Assembly: GCA_025738555.1 (NCBI GenBank)
Contig: JAOVFP010000008.1
Location: 248,001 to 312,000 of the forward strand
DNA length: 64,000 nt
Source of the DNA: Cyathus striatus
Taxonomy: Eukaryota > Basidiomycota > Agaricomycetes > Agaricales > Nidulariaceae
Reading direction: 5' to 3'
In this document: positions 21,381 to 32,920 of the stretch, one piece after another
How the letters are laid out: every line of letters starts with the position of its first letter
Position numbering within the stretch: the first letter of the stretch is position 1
Notes under the pieces: model-generated
Told to the model about the DNA's origin: nothing
The model's input: only the letters and a program-made list of their open reading frames with translations
Databases searched by the model: none
Made by a program: the position numbers and the translations under genes

Positions 21381-24300
21381 ATGGCCTGCTCACTGCAAGA
21401 TTACATACTATTGATTTTATTTTCGAAATTCCGAGTCAATACATTTGTTACAATTGCCTTTTAGAACATATGTTACCAATGATGCAGTACCAGATAGTTT
21501 AAATCTGAATTAAAGATGCAAAAATACTGTTTTGATGCCCATTTTGGCAGGGAGTTGTTGCTATATGCCAATTTATGGAAATCATAGTAGAGTAAAAAAT
21601 AATTCAATTCATTGATAGTGTCCTGAGATTAGAGTGCAGTAAGTAAGGTGTGTTTTAATTGGTTAAGATGGGTACAGGAACTAATGGACTATGTATATTA
21701 GGTGTTTTTGTACATAGGCCATTAGGGTTCCCTACAACATGCCCAATTGGTGATCCCCAACACCATGCCTTATGCAGCAGCCTGCTTAAGTACTTCTTTC
21801 ATTTAATCAATTGTCTCAATAGAATTAATTAACGGAAGAAGCCACATTCTGATATCAATCTAAACCTTCACACACTGGCTAATGGCCACAACCATCCACA
21901 TAAATACAGGTTCCTTGGGTATTATTACACTGAAATGTACATGAAAATTTCCAGTTTAGCTAATTCTAGGTAATATCTATATATATGTAATTATATAGAA
22001 TACTTGCTATTACAATTGGTTTTTGTTTTTATTTCTGTAAAAGATCACTTTTGTGGAAAACCAGGTGCAGAATTTGTTTGTAGGCTTGTATGTAAATCAA
22101 GTATGCATAACAAAGCACAAACTTCTTAATATTTGAAGCTTATAAATATATACAAATGTCTTTGTCAAGTAAATTAGATGCCATCCAGTCATATAAATGG
22201 TTGCAATCTAAAGGTACAGTTGGTTGAATTCTAAAGGCTTATACACTTTCGTCAGACCAAAACTAAAAGTTGTGGAAAACTGGATTTATAACAGTACATT
22301 TATTATTATATCATAAAGTATAGGTATGATTCATTGAATTTATGTCACATTTCTCAGCAGGAGAGCACTGAATTGCTATTTCATTTTATTTCCTAAATCT
22401 CTATATGTTATGGCCACATTGGTATGATCATACCGATGTGAAAGGATTATGTAATCACGCTTTTCAGATCCTGATGCAGCAGGTGTTCAGGCCAGCATCT
22501 AATGATACATAGCGAGATATAGGCTTTATACACTATCTAGTATTGTCTAGGAATATATAGTCAAGAATTAAAATGAATTCTTGTCTACTACACACACTCA
22601 AATTCTTGAGTCATAGCCAAACTAAAATCTAGATTCTAAGTCCATCAATGATGCAAAAGACTTTGGTAATTTTTGTTAGCATCTCTGACATAAGCTCATC
22701 ATTTCTCTAATATAACCATGACACTTCTCACAGAACAACAACTTTCTTTCTTTCTCTCCCACCAACACTACATGCGATTTTGCACATTTCCATTAAGTCC
22801 TCCCTTTTTCTCTTTCAGATTTATTGTTTGCCAGGAGGAATGAACACTTGTAAGTACCACATTCCTTTCCATAAATCATACCTTCTATACTGACTCAGAT
22901 GTTTTGTCAGTGTCATGGTCATCATATTGTCATCAGAAAGAATTGAAATGAGTGGATGCAGGAATGTCACTTTTGGTGGGAGCTGGGGCATGTTTTATTT
23001 TAGCTGCAGCTGGTATGTAATACATTGGCTCTAGGTATGTGCTTCATCACTGATACTAAGCAGCTAGCTATATAGTAGATAGTATTATCAACATTAGTGC
23101 ATTCACATAGTATATAGTAGAAATACTATAGTAGTGGTGATTTAGTCCATAGGTAAATTAGATTTGTATCTCTAGCTACATACATAATACATTTTGTATT
23201 GGTTTAAATACCCCTCTTCAAAGCATATTCAATAAGCATTAGCCTCAATCATACAACTATAAATACATAGATGAGATTACGGTGCACCTATATGTCACTA
23301 GATTCACTAGATATCACATATAGGGAAATATAACATTTTCTAAGTACTATACTAGCCTAGATGAGCTTTGAGCATGCTAGAAAAAAATCTAAGGATTCTC
23401 CTTTTTCTATGCCTATCTAGCAATATCTAGTCCCTTGATGTTACTAGACCAGACATGATGTCCTTAGATGGACTTTTGACTGGAGTTCAGGCATCAATCA
23501 GGCATGTTACAGTACTCCTCGGATGCTTTGGATTAAGACAAACAGATTGCATACATAGGTATTCACATTAAATATACAACTACTATAGATATTTCGGAAA
23601 TTGGAAAACATACAAAAAATACACACTAAAAATGTGGTGTGAAAGTGGCCTATTCAGTTTTGATGAAGTAGAAATGTATTTATAGAAATTAGGAAAATGC
23701 GGAAAACATACAAGAACATAAGGAAGAACATAAAGAAAACATGCAATATGATATCTGAAGCAAAGGCTTTGAAAGATGCAGAAAAGAAGCAGATCACAAC
23801 ACACAATTCATTAAAGTCAACATGAAACACTTTGAAAACACCCTGACATCATATCTCCATGGTGAAACAAATTCATGCATTGTAAGTATTTGAATTTGGA
23901 AGTGTCGGTATTACCACTCCTGCTATCAGCCACTGTCACATTCAAAAAGTGACAATGAGATCTACAACAGTATTATAGTATATACATCCTAGATGTCAGT
24001 TACATTTGTTGAGTAGTTCAAAGTTGTAATTGCAATACATTATTTAGTATTACTTTTTCCCCTTTTAATTTACTATGTCCATACATCGCATTCGAGTTCT
24101 AATTACAGTACATAATATATTACAACCATGCCATCAGGTGAGTTGTGGTACATTGTGCAGTGTTCTCCCAATATTCAATGTTTAGCTTGCATCTACCAAT
24201 GAGATGACTCCTGCATTGGTGCACAATACCACCAGGTACAGTTTTGAGGTAAACGGTGCAAGGGGAGAGAGTGAGGAGGAGTGTGATATAGCTTATGCTG

Positions 24301-26940
24301 CTATATACCAGATAGATTTGTGTAACTTGCAGCAAGGAAATGTGAGATGCATGACAAATAGAATTTTACTCACCTACCATCCATACTACATCCTTAGTCA
24401 GTTGCCCAGTTAAGAACATGCAAATAAGTACATAAAGTTCGAAGAGGAATACATAGGGAGTAGTTCACATATAATAATTTTCCCCATCCTCATCATCATT
24501 CTCAAATAATAAATGAATTCATTAGGACTCTAGGATGATTTTAGCAAATTATCAGTGGTCAATGGATTGTGTGAGGTTCATATGAAGTTGGTATCATTGA
24601 GACTCAGAAAATGTAGCATTGACAGACTTCACAGAAAGAGACTAGTTGTTGAGATTCAGCCTGGGACTTAATAGACTTTAGACATCAAACAATGTAAGTA
24701 TATCCACTGTGCAAAGGTCGGAACTCTTAAGTTCATGGTGTAGAGGTGAACTTGTGTTTGAAAGTCCTGTGCAAAGAAATATGAGTTGCTGGCACATCCG
24801 TCCAGCATAAGGATTCTAAAGTGATGAAATATGATGATAAGTGACAAATACAAAGGAAAGCAGATGAGAACTTCGAGTTTTGAAGTTCTGAGATAAAAAT
24901 TGGGTGAGTAGAGTTTGCACAATGAGTTGGAGCAAATAGAATGATGTAGAGCCTTCTTTTGAGTGGCACTTTGTGACCACTGTAATGTGTTGGCAGCTGA
25001 TGTGCTGATGATTTGAATTTTCCAATAGCTGTCATTCTTTATCAATGTCAATTCATAACAATAACCATCTGGTTAGTTCTTTTCCTATTGTTTCTATACT
25101 TCATTCTGATTTGTATTTTATCATAGCCTAGGTGGGTTTGCTGTCTGCTGACCTGTGTTGTTGGAAGGAGACTGATGGCTAGTTTATTAGAAGTAGGTGT
25201 TGAGTTATAATTGGGAGGTCAGGAGGGTCTCAGTTGCTTGAGGCAGCTTCAATACACAATGGAAACAGGTAAGCTACAGCTTCACTTGAATCATCAAAAC
25301 CACTAATGCAAGTCTCATTACACACTATGTCCATCACTGGTAGAATTCTTCAAACATGCCAAAATAAACCCAATCCCCAAACATCACAATTGTGAGAATA
25401 CTGCAGTGGCTTGGAGATTCAAAAACTGGTGATTTCCCTATGCAACCCTGATAAAGGCAACACACCATCCACTTCCTTGTTACCACCACTGCCTTCCTCG
25501 CCATCAGTCTTTATCTTCCCTGAGTCCTCGGCCTTGTCAATTATCACCATCATCACCATTAGTGGGACCTCTGTGCAAACAAACAACACATACAAAGTAT
25601 ACATCAACCATTGTACACCTCCCATCCCTCATGCCTCTTACCACCACTTCCCATCAAAACACAAAGCTTGCAATAGGGTGATCAAACTCAGTGCTGGGAC
25701 TCAGGCTTCAGGAGTCAAAACAGGAGGTTATTCATACCTCTTTGCACTTCTCTTCAGCCTACATGATTGGAAATTCTAAGCATTGTGTAGAGGATGATAC
25801 TGTATGTCTTATTCTTCATCTTCCTCACTATCTTTCCCACTGCTACCATCACCATCACTATAGTCACTGCCCCCACCTTCGTTGCCACTAGTAAGGCCTG
25901 GGTTAGGATTAAAGACACCTATGAAGGATTCTGATGCAGCAACACACTTCACCCTTGAATGCTTGGTGAACTGTAGCTTCAGGCACCCATTCTCTTTACA
26001 CTGAATGATACAGATGATCACAGTCCAATGCTAGATTTTGTGAGCCAATTCCACCACATATAATATTTGCAAACTACCTTGGTAGATTGCATAATACATA
26101 TAGCTGATTATCCTCATAAGCCATGGGCACTGCCTACTTACAGGAAGGCCTGAGTCTCATCTTATGTCCATACACATTATATTGCACTTTCCCCATCTGT
26201 TTCATATAGTGTGTCATTCATTATTTGCTCAGGCAGCAGCTACTGTGAATACTGATACTTCCATTTTATGTCATTTGTATTACTTACTTCTCCCTCTGGT
26301 CAGTGGTTCTTCATTGTCCTCTCATGTTCTACATCAACCTTACTTTCTTTATGTGCTGTCCCTGCATGTTTTTTCATCATCTTTGGTTGTCAGTAATTAG
26401 TAATGTATGTTGGTAGTGGACTGTGCCACTCACTGATCCTATTTTTTATATCAATAGCTAATGTCAATCATTGAATACTTATGTTGTTCCACATAGTCAA
26501 TATAGCATTCTGTAGGACATTAGGCTCAAAAAGCCCATCTCATAATATCACATGGACCCTTCCATATGTGGACACCCTAAGGGTACATTGTGAGACAGGC
26601 TTAGACCAACATTCTGAAATAATCAGGGCAGTGCAAGATTTGAAACTAAAACAGCTCTAGAACCCTCAGGTTAGTGTTGCTGTCTGCTTGGCTCCAAAGC
26701 CACAAGCCAGTGAGCTGAGCAGAAAATGAGCAGAGCTGAGCAGGTCTCACAAGAGCTGCACTCAGACAGCTCTAGCTCAGCTAAGAGCTGCTCCATGTCA
26801 GCTATTAGCCCACTAAGCTACAGCCTCTGTAATTTCTATTTCTGAATCTCATTCAACAAATACCATGTATCACTGAGCACCTAAAACATAACACACTAGT
26901 AAACACAATGTATGAGCTATTCTTAAATGTCAAACCCTGA
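21381..26940. other. AT-rich, CpG-poor DNA without a supported gene
   Basis: No domain is recognised in any frame. Minus-strand frames at 26021-25809 (acidic tail SDYSDGDGSSGKDSEEDEE) and 25625-25419 could be remnants of an acidic protein gene, but they are short and lack neighbours in frame. Frames at 24668-25051 are mutually overlapping shadows. The stretch is probably old transposon sequence. Confidence 0.4.
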
Positions 26941-26973
26941 GGCCTGTGTAATGATCTTATAACAATCTCTGCT

Positions 26974-28281
26974 ATGGACATCAATGATGAGGATGCCATT
27001 GAGTATGAGAAGTTTCAATGCCTACAAACACACTTAGTGGAGGAGTTGCAGTTGCTGGAAGAAGAGGAAAGACTGCTTTATGCATCTGCAGACTTGATTA
27101 GCTATAATCTTGAAGAAGCACATCAAATACACACAGAGCAATGTAAAGAGCAAAGATTATATCTAACATGTCCTGATCTGCTTCCCAATCCATGAGTAGC
27201 AACACCATGACAGGTGCTATATGATAATCAAAATGATCAAACATTCATTACAATGATGGGAATTGATGTTGCAACATATAAGCACATCTTGGATAGTGGT
27301 TTCAAAATTATATGGAATACAACACTTATTCCTCATAGTGATGTCTCACCAGCTTCACACCCTCATATTACATGCCACTCACTTAATGCAAGTGGTGCCC
27401 TTGGACTTATCTTGCATTTTCTCAATTCCACAATGCATGACACTAGTCTTTGCCAGATATTTGCACTTATTCCATCCTTGGTATCATGCTACATTAGCTT
27501 TGCTTTTCAGATCTTGCTATTAAATTTGAAGAAAATGCCTGAAAAGTTTTAAGAAAGTAATGCATGGATTGCTGCTTGTCATCCACTCCTGACTGGGGCA
27601 TTTAGAAGCATGAATGGTTTGAACCTTGCAGTTTAAACATGAAGCAATGTGGAAATTGAAATTGCAACCTATAATGGATGGTTTCATGAGCACTTTGTAA
27701 GTTCCATCTTAGTCTTTTCTGGTGATAGTATGTTCCAATATTAAGTACATAAATATCTACCTTACCACGTTATAAAATTTAGGAACAATAATTGCCTGCA
27801 ATCTCAATACACCTGGTAGTTGGCATGACTCATGCATAGCTCAACCAATTTATGAAAAACTTTGTACTCAAACACCTGATGGTTATTACCTGGTCACAGA
27901 TACAGCATTTCCTTGTGGAACAAACCAGATTGTGGGTCAGATAAAAGCTCCATTAAAAGAAGGGTCAAGAATATCTAGTGACCCTGTGGAATATACTGAA
28001 ATATTGAAGTTTGACTGGCAACTTCTATCATATTGGCAGACAGCAGAATGGGGAATGCATACAATGCAGGGCTCATTTGGCCACTTGCAAGTTCCCCTCC
28101 CTATCAATTACAATGATTTTCAGGGAGATTTGTTGGAGACCATTACACATCTATTTAATCTTCATACCCATACCATTGGGTTCAATCAGATCAAGTCGGT
28201 TTATGTGCCTATATGGAGAGATGATGAAAAACAAGAACAACTTTGGCTATCATTTGAGGCAATGTTATTTTCAGAGCAGTG
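26974..28281 (+). pseudogene. PIF/Harbinger transposase (DDE_Tnp_4 type), inactivated
   Basis: Segments in order resemble agaric Harbinger transposases: an N-terminal acidic helix region (26974-27195), the HTH region with NASGALGLILHFLNST (27214-27552), then HPLLTGAF and NGLNLAV followed by stops TAA at 27634 and TGA at 27640, then YNGWFHEHF. A likely intron runs from GTATGTT (about 27728) to ATTTAG (about 27782). The catalytic domain follows, with PGSWHDS, YLVTDTAFPCGTNQ, QTAEWGMHTMQGSFG, GDLLETITHLFNLHT and YVPIWR (to 28281). Stops and C-to-T changes make it dead. The enzyme would cut at TWA targets. Confidence 0.8.
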
Positions 28282-29028
28282 AGATAATTCAGAGCACCAG
28301 AAGCTCGTCCCCTGTACCTCTTTGCTTCTGGCTGACCAGTTGGATGTGATTCAGCCTTGTGCTTTGACCTGGAACCTGAGGCAATGGGCTGATCATCCAC
28401 AGCCTTTTGCTTGCCTTTCCCTTTTGGATCAGGGTGACGAGAACTGGCAACCTTCAAAGCTGGACAAGCAGCTTGCTGTACTAGCTGGTTGGAGGGAGGG
28501 AGCACCAGATCTTCAGGCTCGGAGTGTGCAACATCAGCATTGACAGCCATAGGTAGAGTGGGGAGATACTGAAGGTGATAATTCTAAAATTTCGAGTTAA
28601 CTTTGAATCAAGCACAAAACCATGCTAACAAACTTACCATGGGCATGCCATATGGTGGGAACATGTATGCATTGGCCACTGGATGCCCTTGTGGACCATG
28701 CAGCTGCAAAAATATGGTTAATCACAAAGAAACAAATTAGTAAGCAAGGAACTTACATAGTTATTCATGTAACCACTGTGCTCTTGGGCACTTGAAGGTT
28801 TGCACTGATTATTTGCATATGCACCACATTCTTGACCTCTTGGAGGCTCATGTTGAGAGGAGGTAGGTACCTGTAAAGGAATGGATAAAGGATATGTTCA
28901 TATATATGATATAAATCATGTACTGGTGCTTGCATAGTTGACAATGGAATAGGCCATGCCTGAGGATTATCACTGTAATCACCTTCCTGTGGAGGTTTGT
29001 TTTGCTGGGGTTGATCTGAGGGTGACAT
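28209..29028 (-). pseudogene. Second ORF of the Harbinger element (Myb/SANT-type partner), degenerate
   Basis: The frame runs opposite and convergent to the transposase, as is usual in Harbinger elements with two genes. The 5' exon begins at 29028 (MSPSDQPQQNKPPQEGDYSD). A middle piece lies near 28760-28640 (AQEHSGYMNNY and MPYGGNMYA in a shifted frame). The 3' piece (28550-28209) has KGKGKQKAVDDQP and then PEAKRYRGRASGALNY, which I read as the basic stretch before the SANT domain. The SANT domain itself is missing. Frame changes between pieces may be introns or decay. Confidence 0.5.
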
Positions 29029-29978
29029 TATATAGAAATTTGTAGAGAGTGACTAATAGTTAAAAGAATAGTTAAGAAAGAGTGGATGAGGAGATGGACT
29101 TTCTACTCACAAAGTTGTTGGTCTTTTATAACCTCAAGACATCCCCAGTGCACCCAGATTTTGCCACAATCGCCGAGGCTCCTTTACTCATTACACAATG
29201 TAGTACATTTTGAGCTGTAACAATGAGGAAAAATGAGTAAGGACCTTAGCAAAAAAACCTGTTAAAACAGATGTCTGACTGGAATGAAAATGCAGTGCAC
29301 TATAGAAGTGAGTGGCACATACATGAGACTCCAGAGATTTCAACTTGTGGGGGTTGAGGTGGTGGACCTAGGTGGGATGTGTTGTTATCGTGTCGACACT
29401 GAGCTAGACATTGATGAGGACACTGAGGATGAGGGAAGAAAGTCATTGTCAATGTTGATAAGTTGGAGAAAGCGTGAGAACTATGATGCCCTGGATCGGT
29501 TGAGGTTGGATCTTCAAAATACATTTAGAGTGGGTGTTTAGAACTGGAAGAGGTGGGGGGGCCTCTTCCAAATACACCACCTAGGACAGGGTGTGCTTCA
29601 AGATCAGCTTTCAACACAACCCGATTTGGACAACAGCATCATGGCTGATTTTGCTTACAACATTTAGATATTTACAGTGCTTTGCATATCAATATAGACC
29701 TACAATTTTCTTAGTACATATCTGAGTTCCACCAGCAGCATGATCTGAGCCAGTCTGCTGGTAGGATTCACAGGCTATTCCTTAAAAGGGTTATGATGCC
29801 ATGGACACTTACTGTATGACACTTGATGCGCCAGTTCTCAATTATCTGCAGCAGTCTCAAGCAATATACAGCAAGGATGTCCCTTAGTTGTTGGAGACAA
29901 TGCACACCGAGGGACAATGACAATGAGTAATAATATATAAACACTATGTAGCTACCTACATAATATAGCCACTGTGTC
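29029..29978. other. Flank of the Harbinger relic; no gene supported
   Basis: An 85-codon plus-strand frame at 29284-29541 (acidic centre ELDIDEDTEDEG) has no partner exons or known domain. Harbinger terminal repeats could not be identified. Confidence 0.35.
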
Positions 29979-30531
29979 AAAACCACCCCTCTGCTTTACC
30001 AGGAATAATACTGTAAATCACATTCCATATCATATTGTATGGATTATCATATTCTTCCCCCATCATTTCCCCAAGGATATAATCACGGTTGGAGCGCAGC
30101 CATGACTTGATGCACGAGAAAGCTTCTTCAATTGGATTAAAGTCCGGCAAGTAAGGTGGAAGATACTCGAGCCTCATACCGCTAGCCAAAAATAATAAGA
30201 TACAGCGAAGTAAGCAATAACTATAACATACCATTCTTCAATCATCTTGTGGAGACCCTCACATTTGTGAATGCTGGCATTGTCCATAATAATTACGGAG
30301 TTCAGCTGTGGAAAAGGATTCATATGATTGAGAAGACCTTCTACGAACACATAGAAGGTCCTTCCATTCACTGCCCTCTTGTAGATGTCAACATAGATGA
30401 TTCCTTTGTTTCTGTGTCGATCTTGCCAATCCTGTCAACCATCGGATATTACTGTCAGAAAGTCCCTCATGGTACATGTGAACGACCAGCTTCTTGATCT
30501 CCCAATGGATATGTCGACGTGGTCCAGGCAT
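29979..30531 (-). pseudogene. Tc1/IS630-type (DDE_3) transposase relic with internal deletion
   Basis: The 5' end (MPGPRRHIHWEIKKLVVHMY from 30531, then HEGLSDSNIRWLTG) is the HTH start. It is fused out of frame near 30430 to the later part of the catalytic domain (VNGRTFYVFVEGLLNHM, then NSVIIMDNASIHKCEGL). A classic 50-bp intron (30231-30182, GTATGT...GGCTAG) is still present. The last exon has LEYLPPYLPDFNPIEEAFS and ends at 29979. The catalytic D (MDNASIH) and E (IEEAFS) are visible; the first catalytic D is lost in the deletion. Terminal repeats were not found. Confidence 0.82.
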
Positions 30532-31849
30532 TGTGACAGTAGGGCGAATAGGTGCAGGATGGGTGAAGAAACATAGCAGCGGTTGGGACACTGCAACGCG
30601 GTAGCACAGTGGAGAGCAGTGGGGCAGCCAAGATCCAGTGGTTTGGCTGTGGATCCGGCAATGATGGCCATATAACTCCGATGTATACTAACGAAATTTT
30701 AAGTCTATATCGATATGCAAAGCGCTGTAATCTGAGTTTCTAAACCCTGCGGGAAGTCATCCATTATTAGAGAAAAAATATTCACATTGTTGTGCTGTAT
30801 CCAACCATACAAATTTTGTAAATATTCATTCAACGTGGGAGCTACAAAGGTGTAAAAACTGTGAAGGTTTCTGTTACTAATGGTTCATGTAGGGCTGGCA
30901 CGGGTAAGAGACCTGCTTTCCCCACTAACTCGTTATGCGTGCGTCGCTCGCAGAAGCGTGGAGAAGTAAGGGAATGAGAAAGTAAAACAAAGTACTTAGC
31001 GGTTTACCAAGTGCCTATTGAGAGGACAACTCAAGGAAACAGATAAGAGTGCAAAAGAGTGATCAAATTTCACTAGCAGGGAATTAAGTACCGAATGAGA
31101 AGAGATGATATTCCTCCATCGAAAGGGGGTTATTTAAATACAAACGGTCCTGGTCCGTGCTGCATGTTCTTGAGCATCACAGACTCAAGGTCGACATTTC
31201 CTATGCTACTCCACGTCGTAAGCAAGAGGCTGTTGGCCTATGTCGCCAAAATGAAATAAAAGAGAAGTCAAATATTGCCTGTCTAAGGTTTCCCCACTCG
31301 GACCCTCGGGGCGCAGCCCCGGAACGACGGACCCCATCTACGCCACGCCCCCGCCCCCCCCGCACAGAGTGGAATCCTCTCCGCAGCTCTTGTTGGCCTC
31401 AATAGTGTTGCCCTGGACCTGCAATATTTGCGTTTCCAAGAAATTAAAGTGTGTGCGAGTGCAGAGTTGTGTTGGAACAAAAATAAAAGAATGAGAAAAT
31501 GAAATATTATATTACGTTGTATTTATGTCGATGTGTCCGTATCCTCGATTGCTCTTCTCTTCTCTCGTGGCTAGGCCTTCCTTCTTGAAACCGTTATCTT
31601 CGCGCCACTTCCTCCAAGTTCTCCGAAAATGGTTGTTTGTCAAGACCTATGAATCTGAAGTCAAACATTGTCAACGGCCTCCCGATCCGTACTCTACTAG
31701 ACGCGTGCCGAATGCTCGTCACTTCAAGAAATCCTCTCCAAAGAACTATTCCGGCCAGATTTTGTGAGTAGATCACAGAACTCGGCCACAACGCATATAC
31801 TCTTCGTATTAGAGTGGAACAAAAATTCCGGGTATTGATATGAAGAATT
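30532..31849. mobile_element. LTR-like segment (about 30890-31510) and flanking DNA
   Basis: The part from about 31100 to 31200 resembles the solo LTR at 1088-2020. Both have GAGA-rich purine tracts, then a TTAAATACAAA TATA-like box followed by GGTCnGTGC, then ATCACAGACnC. The resemblance is partial, the ends were not located and no internal region follows. The 96-codon minus frame at 31884-31594 has no recognised domain. Confidence 0.33.
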
Positions 31850-31915
31850 GCTCCAGAAGGAATCGAACCATCAAGCTTCATCATTCGAGGATGGTTACCA
31901 ACACACCAGTAATGC
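31850..31915 (-). pseudogene. tRNA-like sequence 1 (degenerate)
   Basis: Reading the minus strand, TGGTGTGTTGG is an A-box match and GGTTCGATTCC a perfect B box. A 4-bp stem with a 7-nt loop CTCGAAT would present anticodon CGA. The T arm has one mismatch and the acceptor stem is poor. I take it as a tRNA-derived relic, not a working tRNA. Confidence 0.4.
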
Positions 31916-32527
31916 TTTACTACGTTGTAAGTTATTATCGAATAAATGTACCTAATACCTCGACGCGCACGGAATTATCAACACCGGAACCTTCCCCGCG
32001 CTAAGCTCTGAGTATTTGAGTAATAATGAAAGGTAAGAAGAAATTTAAACCTTTAAACCACTATGTATATTACTACTTTAGTAAATCCGAGCTTACCGTA
32101 GGGGAAGAACTCTCAAATAAAAAGTTCAAGCAAACTTGTTGACAAAACACAACTACGTCGTAGTGCACGTACTTCTTAGTTGTTGCCTTAGTACATATTT
32201 ACTGTTACTATTTAATAGCCCTCATAAAATGCGCTTTTCTAGAGAAGAGAATCTAGCAAGAATCAAGCCAGAATGTAAGTTAATGTTTCTCGCACTTTGG
32301 CACATACCCCCATAGACCAAAAGAACAAAAAGGAGTATACCTATGATATTTGTGTAACATGTACTTTCGAAGCAATCGAGCCCTCGTTACGTAGTTCACT
32401 TCATAGAAAGCTACCGTTACATCAGCAAGTCTTTACTGTATATAATTATGAAGTAAACTGTTACCCACCCTGGTGCTAGATCACATACTAGTTCGAAAAA
32501 ATGACAGTGTAAAGACTGAGACGGTAT
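31916..32527. other. Non-coding DNA between tRNA-like units
   Basis: No gene is seen. Bases 32096-32160 (GAAGAACTCTCAAATAAAAA then GTTCAAGCA) resemble 32826-32865, suggesting that the tRNA-like units belong to a longer repeated unit. Confidence 0.35.
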
Positions 32528-32599
32528 GCACGTTTGGGGGGAATCGAACCCCCACTACAAATCGTAGCAACGTATCGTTCCAACTACGCCAGCGACGCA
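32528..32599 (-). pseudogene. tRNA-like sequence 2 (best T arm)
   Basis: On the minus strand TGGCGTAGTTGG fits the A box and GGTTCGATTCC the B box. The T stem GGGGG/CCCCC is perfect. The D stem is 3 bp, the anticodon arm weak and the acceptor stem pairs only in its outer 4 bp. A low-scoring pseudo-tRNA is likely. Confidence 0.45.
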
Positions 32600-32702
32600 C
32601 TTACTAGTAATTGTATTGCGTTACTTTGATGTTGAAGTAACTATCTAACGGAAAGGTACTACATGGGATGAAGAAAAAAGACATGATCAAGAACTGTAAT
32701 GT

Positions 32703-32773
32703 ATATAGAAGGAATCGAATCCTCTTTGAAGTAGCTCGGAAAGGTCTCAGAGTACCGTTACACCAGGAATGCT
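32703..32773 (-). pseudogene. tRNA-like sequence 3
   Basis: On the minus strand TGGTGTAACGGT (A box) and GATTCGATTCC (B box) lie at tRNA spacing. Other stems are poor. Confidence 0.4.
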
Positions 32774-32863
32774 TAACTTATCTGTATCATTAAGTCAATA
32801 TTACGAATTACTTAGCGTATAGGTCGAAGAGCTCTGAAATAAAAGTTTGCAGAAGTTGTGAAT

Positions 32864-32920
32864 GTATTCCAGGGAATCGAACCCGAACAACGTACCTAAC
32901 CACTACGTGAGGAACACACA
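32864..32920 (-). pseudogene. tRNA-like sequence 4 (shortened)
   Basis: On the minus strand TAGTGGTTAGG (A box) and GGTTCGATTCC (B box) are present, and a 6-bp acceptor pairing TGTTCC with GGAATA can form. The space between the boxes is too short for an anticodon arm, so it has a deletion. Confidence 0.4.

Larger units (their letters stand above)
20800..29950. other. CpG-depleted compartment 1
   Basis: CpG is visibly rare throughout. By eye no CG occurs from about 25885 to 27765, nearly 1.9 kb. CA and TG are abundant. The foldback arrays just to the left and the DNA right of 30 kb are CpG-normal or rich. This is the mark of cytosine-methylation decay or an RIP-like process on repeats. Confidence 0.75.

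Noticed and set aside
24668..25051. Three overlapping minus-strand frames
   Set aside because: They are mutually overlapping frames in CpG-poor DNA without recognisable motifs.
32528..32599. Functional tRNA gene
   Set aside because: A and B boxes and the T arm are good, but the acceptor and anticodon arms do not pair well enough.
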